DNA from: Xiphias gladius
Lineage: Eukaryota; Chordata; Actinopteri; Istiophoriformes; Xiphiidae
Assembly: GCF_016859285.1 (NCBI RefSeq)
Contig: NC_053401.1
Span: 10,891,661 to 10,955,660, forward strand
Reading direction: 5' to 3'
Length of the DNA: 64,000 bases
Shown here: positions 60,201-64,000 of the stretch, in pieces
Layout: every line of letters starts with the position of its first letter
Position numbering within the stretch: position 1 is the first letter of the stretch
Notes under the pieces: generated by a model
The model's database searches: none
The model's input: the letters and a program-made list of their open reading frames with translations, nothing else
Told to the model about the DNA's origin: nothing
Translations under genes and position numbers: made by a program

Positions 60201-61000
60201 TTCAGTGAGATGGTCTAGGAGTCTGATAATCTGATAATAGCGGCTGACTGATTGTGGTGGTTGCTGCTGTGGTGATATTAGTTAATCCATGGCAGGGAAG
60301 CCAAGATTAGCTTGATGATAGTGACTTTCAATTGATTTTTAGAGTCTGTTTAAAGACATATATGAAGGTGGTCTCAATCTTCTCATCTAACCATGGGCTT
60401 TCCTTTAATCATAAGTAGGCATAGTAACAAATATGAGGACTGATGAATTGCTGTGGTGTTCCTAAACAGACATATAGTGATATATACAAAGTATATATTT
60501 AGTTTTGAATGATTGATTGCTCTTCTTGTTCCTTTTTCCACTCTCTTTCCCTTGCTCCCCAGGCCTCTTGTGAATCCCTCTCATCCTACCTCTCCTCCAC
60601 CCTCAACCCTTACATCACCAATGTCACCGCGGCCGCCCAGCTCTGCAGTGACTTCCTGTGCCAGGGGAATGGCCGCTGTGTCCGCAAAAACTACAACTCC
60701 AATCACTACCTCCACCTAAACCCTGAGAATTTCAGGGTCATGCATATCCAGAACCGCTACTTTGTTCTAGGGAGACCAACCTTTGCAGACCTGAAGACTT
60801 TGAGCAGGAGATTTACCTGCCAATGCTACAAAGGACTGAGCTGCACTCCCAGGACATACAGTGAACTTGCCAAGGCCCTGATATTAAGTTTGAAACAAGG
60901 GCTGCAACAAAAAGCCCATACTCTGAATAAAGCTGTGTTGGATGATCCGCAACAAGCTAGTATTGCTAAGGACAATGTTAAGAAAAACTTGAAAGTTTAG
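57212..61000 (+). CDS. hyal4: Hyaluronidase (PH-20/HYAL4 type, glycoside hydrolase 56) with long Ser/Thr/Pro-rich N-terminal extension
   Basis: This endo-hyaluronidase cleaves hyaluronan (HYAL4 prefers chondroitin sulfate); the symbol follows synteny and HYAL6/SPAM1 are alternatives. Exons: 57212-58228, 58594-58760, 58850-59018, 59097-59315, 59410-59568, 60027-60116, 60563-61000. These give 2259 nt, 752 residues; family members are usually 430-510. The start follows acceptor TTTGTCTTCAG, with AAAGGATGG around the ATG, and residues about 11-26 look like a signal peptide. Residues about 30-300 are Ser/Thr/Pro-rich. The hyaluronidase domain begins near residue 307 (PFTVSWNIPDLVC). The catalytic pair is in LAVIDWEEWRPLWDRNW (D404, E406), and NYLWGFYLFPNCYNY, WLWESSTALYPSVYL and VRNRVKEALRVS are conserved. 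The 90-nt exon is a family hallmark. The last exon holds the EGF-like region (CQGNGRCVRKN ... CQCYKGLSC). There is no hydrophobic GPI tail, so a secreted product is likely. Catalytic residues are intact. Confidence 0.9.
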
Positions 61001-61047
61001 CTTGTTACAGTTTTCCTTTCTGACCTTTTTTTTCAGGAGAAGAAACC

Positions 61048-61053
61048 AATAAA
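61048..61053 (+). terminator. Candidate hyaluronidase poly(A) signal AATAAA
   Basis: A canonical hexamer only 48 bases after the stop codon; another lies at about 61567. Which one is used is unknown. Confidence 0.4.
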
Positions 61054-63256
61054 CCAAACTATTCTGTCCATTCAGACAAGGGAAATACACAGTCCAGTCG
61101 CAATCTAGGGCTGGACACTTAAAATCTAGATGATCAAAGGGGGTGTCTTTCCATGTTTGAACCATAGCTTGATTTGTATGGCCAGTGATTAAAATGAAAA
61201 CACACACAGGCTTTGCTCAACTGGAGCACAAAAGCAGATTGCCATCACAATGCAATCTTAATGAACAAGGGCCTACTAGTTGAAGGGCTCTTCTTCTTAA
61301 TCTTCATGCAATTGCCCCCATCATAAATACATTTATTAGGAAAATTTAAAGGACTCAGGATGCATCACATATATAAAGCCTTCATACTCTGACCACTGAC
61401 AGAAGGTATCATGTTGCGTTATCTTGCCGAAGAACAGGGGTTTGTCTGCAGTTAAGTATCTCCTCAGCAGGTCAAACTTGGAGGAAACACTAATAAAGTC
61501 TGTGCTTTATCAAAGACATATCATATTATTCCCAATAGGCATATGTATATGATTTGACTGTATGTAAATAAATAAAAAGAGATAAGACGCAACATTGTTA
61601 CTGTTAATTTGTTGAGCTTGCTTCTCACAGAAACAATTTGTACAGACTGAATAGGTTAACCCGATATTTTCAATATTCAGTCTTAAAATGTGATTAATGA
61701 AATTAATTGAATTTTGCTTTATTTGTTTAACTTAATTAGTTTTTAATATTTGGTCTACATTCTTGCTCTGTTTTAAAAGGTGGTCACACCCCCATAGGTG
61801 TTTTAACTCATCGTACCTGATGGGGAGCTCTTCTCAGTGCCTTGTGAGCCCTTTTCACTGCAGACATTTTAACTTGTCTTAGCAGAAAAGGCACAGATGT
61901 TGCCAATAACATTAACAATGCCGGCTAAATTTTATTCAAGCGCCTCTTTAAGCTATGACAGTGTGACAGTGAGCAAGCATTTATAATATGATTCCCTTTT
62001 GGCTTTTCATACTGTGACATGTCCCCAGGTGTTTTGTAAAAAAAAAAAAAAGAAAAAAAAAGCCTCCCCTGCTGCTGTAGCCGTGAAGGCAGGACAGTTC
62101 CCACCTTTACTGTTTTAGGCTGTTGGAAGGTAGAAGAACTCCACAACAAACTAAAATTGTATCACATTGTCAAGACGTTTTGGCTAGCTAACTTGTTAGC
62201 AAGTGGTTACCTACTTACTAGCAGGTTGTGTATAGTGTCTTTATTTAAGCTTTTTTTTTTTTTGCTGAAAACTGCTGTATGTTGCTCCTGGAAACCAAGA
62301 GCTGGGGTAGATGTAAATGTACATAAATACATTTATGTAAATACTGTACAGCAATTGTGCTGTAAAGCACAAACAGAGAGCTTGAAAAAAAAGCTAAAAA
62401 ACAAAACAAACAAAAAAAACAACATTAGCATTCATTTGGGGAAGTGCTTCTAACCACTCAGCAAATGTATGTCGAATATTTAATAATCCTTTTGCTCAGT
62501 TTTGGTCTCCACCAGCTCCTGAGAGAAATAACTGAGTCTTTGGGTTACTCAATGTTTGAGCAGTTAAAAGCCTTTTTTTTTTCTTTTTATGAAAACAGCT
62601 GCCTGTTGCTACTGGAAACTGGGTCCATAAGAGCTCAGATATGTAAGTGTGTTAGTGACCTCTTTCACATTAAACATAATGTTAGTAATTATGAATAAAA
62701 CATAATTAATGGAGCTTTACCAGTTGGACTGGTCAACCTACAAAGTACATTACAAGGTTCATTTTTCAGGTGTTTAAATAGTGTAATAGTGTAAGTAATA
62801 GTGACGCTTATCAGTAGGCAAACAATTTGCATCTAACTTCTTGTTTCCATCTCTGTGAAACCATGTTTTCATGTTTGCACTCAGCAGCCTTTGTGGAGCA
62901 GATAAGTGTATGGTATTCCCATTGTGGTGTTGTCAGCAGATACTGTGGGTCATTGGTGTATTCAGTCAGGGTCCTCAGGGTGGTGAGTGTGCGATGTGTC
63001 TGAATGTGTGCTTTTGCCTGTGTCACAATGATCTCCTCGGTGGTATTAAGAAAAACAGAACAGTGTGACATAGTTTTGATTTTGCACCCCAGCTTTATCA
63101 CTTATTGGTTGCTCAGTGATTAATGTTAAGGTACCATATGGTTGTCACTCTTTGCTATGAAAACATACACTTAACTCATACAAACTTTGCTTGTTGCAAA
63201 TTACTATAGACCAGCTGGGTGCTATCATGCATCTAAATCTTGCAACCAATCAACCA

Positions 63257-63299
63257 CACACACACACGCACACACACACACATTCACACACACACACAA
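63257..63299. repeat. CA microsatellite
   Basis: CA dinucleotide runs with CG and TTC interruptions, seen directly. Confidence 0.85.
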
Positions 63300-64000
63300 T
63301 GGTGCCTTGACAATGCTCCACATATATAAACTGCAACAAAAAAGCACAGTAAGCATCAGAAAACTAAAATATCCCTATAAGTTCAGGGCACATACAGACA
63401 TCAAGTAAAATTTAAAGTGTGGGCTTTTGCTTGACTTTTCTTGCTTCCTTGTCCATGTTTCATTTGTTTAATTATCACAGCAGTGCCGCAACAAGGAAGC
63501 AGCAATGAAACAAACAGCTTTTTTGTGTAACAGGAACTGGAGTGTGTGTTCTATTGTGGAAACCGACGTACGGGAAACCAACATTACCTGTTTTGGAGGT
63601 GGACTATGCTGACACTTGTTTCATGCCTGAGATAAGATATGACTAGATAGACCAACCCAAATGTACAAGCAACTGCTGCCTACTGTTGACAACACCACGT
63701 CAGTGTTATGAGTCAGCCAGAAAATAGGTTACAGGCCTTTATTTACTGGTAGCCTATGATAGTGAACAGAGATAAAACACCAAAGAAAGAAAGAAGAAAA
63801 GCTGAATTTTTTTCCCTTCTTGCACAATCCCTCTCTAAAGGCCTGCTTCATTTTACTTTACACTTCTCAATTACAGCTGAAATGGTAAAATAATAGGAGA
63901 TCATAGCTTTTATGTGCATCCTCTTTGTCTATTTTATGACTAGAGCCAGTAATATCTGATACACAACTTAGAGTGTGACAGAGTGCAACTTATTTGCCCA

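Larger units (their letters stand above)
61001..64000. other. Flank downstream of the hyaluronidase gene
   Basis: Apart from the probable 3'UTR, this holds AT-rich sequence, poly-A/poly-T runs near 62040 and 62250, a pair of loosely similar segments near 62240-62300 and 62570-62620, and a CA microsatellite at about 63257-63299. I found no exon with splice support and no homology I recognise on either strand. Confidence 0.5.

Overview
The window is vertebrate nuclear DNA, almost certainly from a ray-finned fish and probably a percomorph teleost. Genes are split by GT-AG introns, intergenic DNA is rich in CA/TG microsatellites, and it carries repeat families I know from teleost genomes (the 'GCTAAC' family, the 'AATCGATTAATC' family, a Tc1/mariner-type element). 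There are no bacterial genes, operons or CRISPR arrays. I built the gene models by translating exons by eye, checking splice sites and codon phase, and comparing with remembered mammalian family sequences. No alignment or transcript data were available.

Layout, left to right. (1) 2529-6955, minus: a seven-exon Kit ligand (stem cell factor) gene, kitlg, encoding a single-pass membrane cytokine. (2) 8348-12858, plus: asb15, thirteen coding exons, ankyrin repeats plus a SOCS box. (3) 15474-20084, plus: lmod2 (leiomodin-2), six coding exons. (4) 27417-49413, minus: wasl (N-WASP), eleven coding exons with a 7.3 kb first intron and a decayed Tc1-like transposon in its last intron. (5) 57212-61000, plus: a PH-20/HYAL4-type hyaluronidase, seven coding exons, with an unusual Ser/Thr/Pro-rich N-terminal extension of about 300 residues. 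In all five models the coding lengths sum to whole codons.

The order asb15-lmod2-wasl-hyaluronidase matches human 7q31.3 (ASB15-LMOD2-WASL-HYAL4/SPAM1). Human KITLG is on 12q21, so its position head-to-head with asb15 reflects a fish-specific or ancestral linkage. The genes are a conserved neighbourhood, not a pathway, although lmod2 and wasl both encode WH2-containing actin nucleators or nucleation activators, and asb15 and lmod2 are muscle-associated in mammals.

The points most worth following up are the hyaluronidase extension and its intron-rich catalytic domain, a GC-AG intron in asb15, extra introns in lmod2, a pre-miRNA-sized hairpin in a wasl intron, and unexplained open reading segments at 51.0-51.8 kb (minus) and 56.2-56.5 kb (plus).
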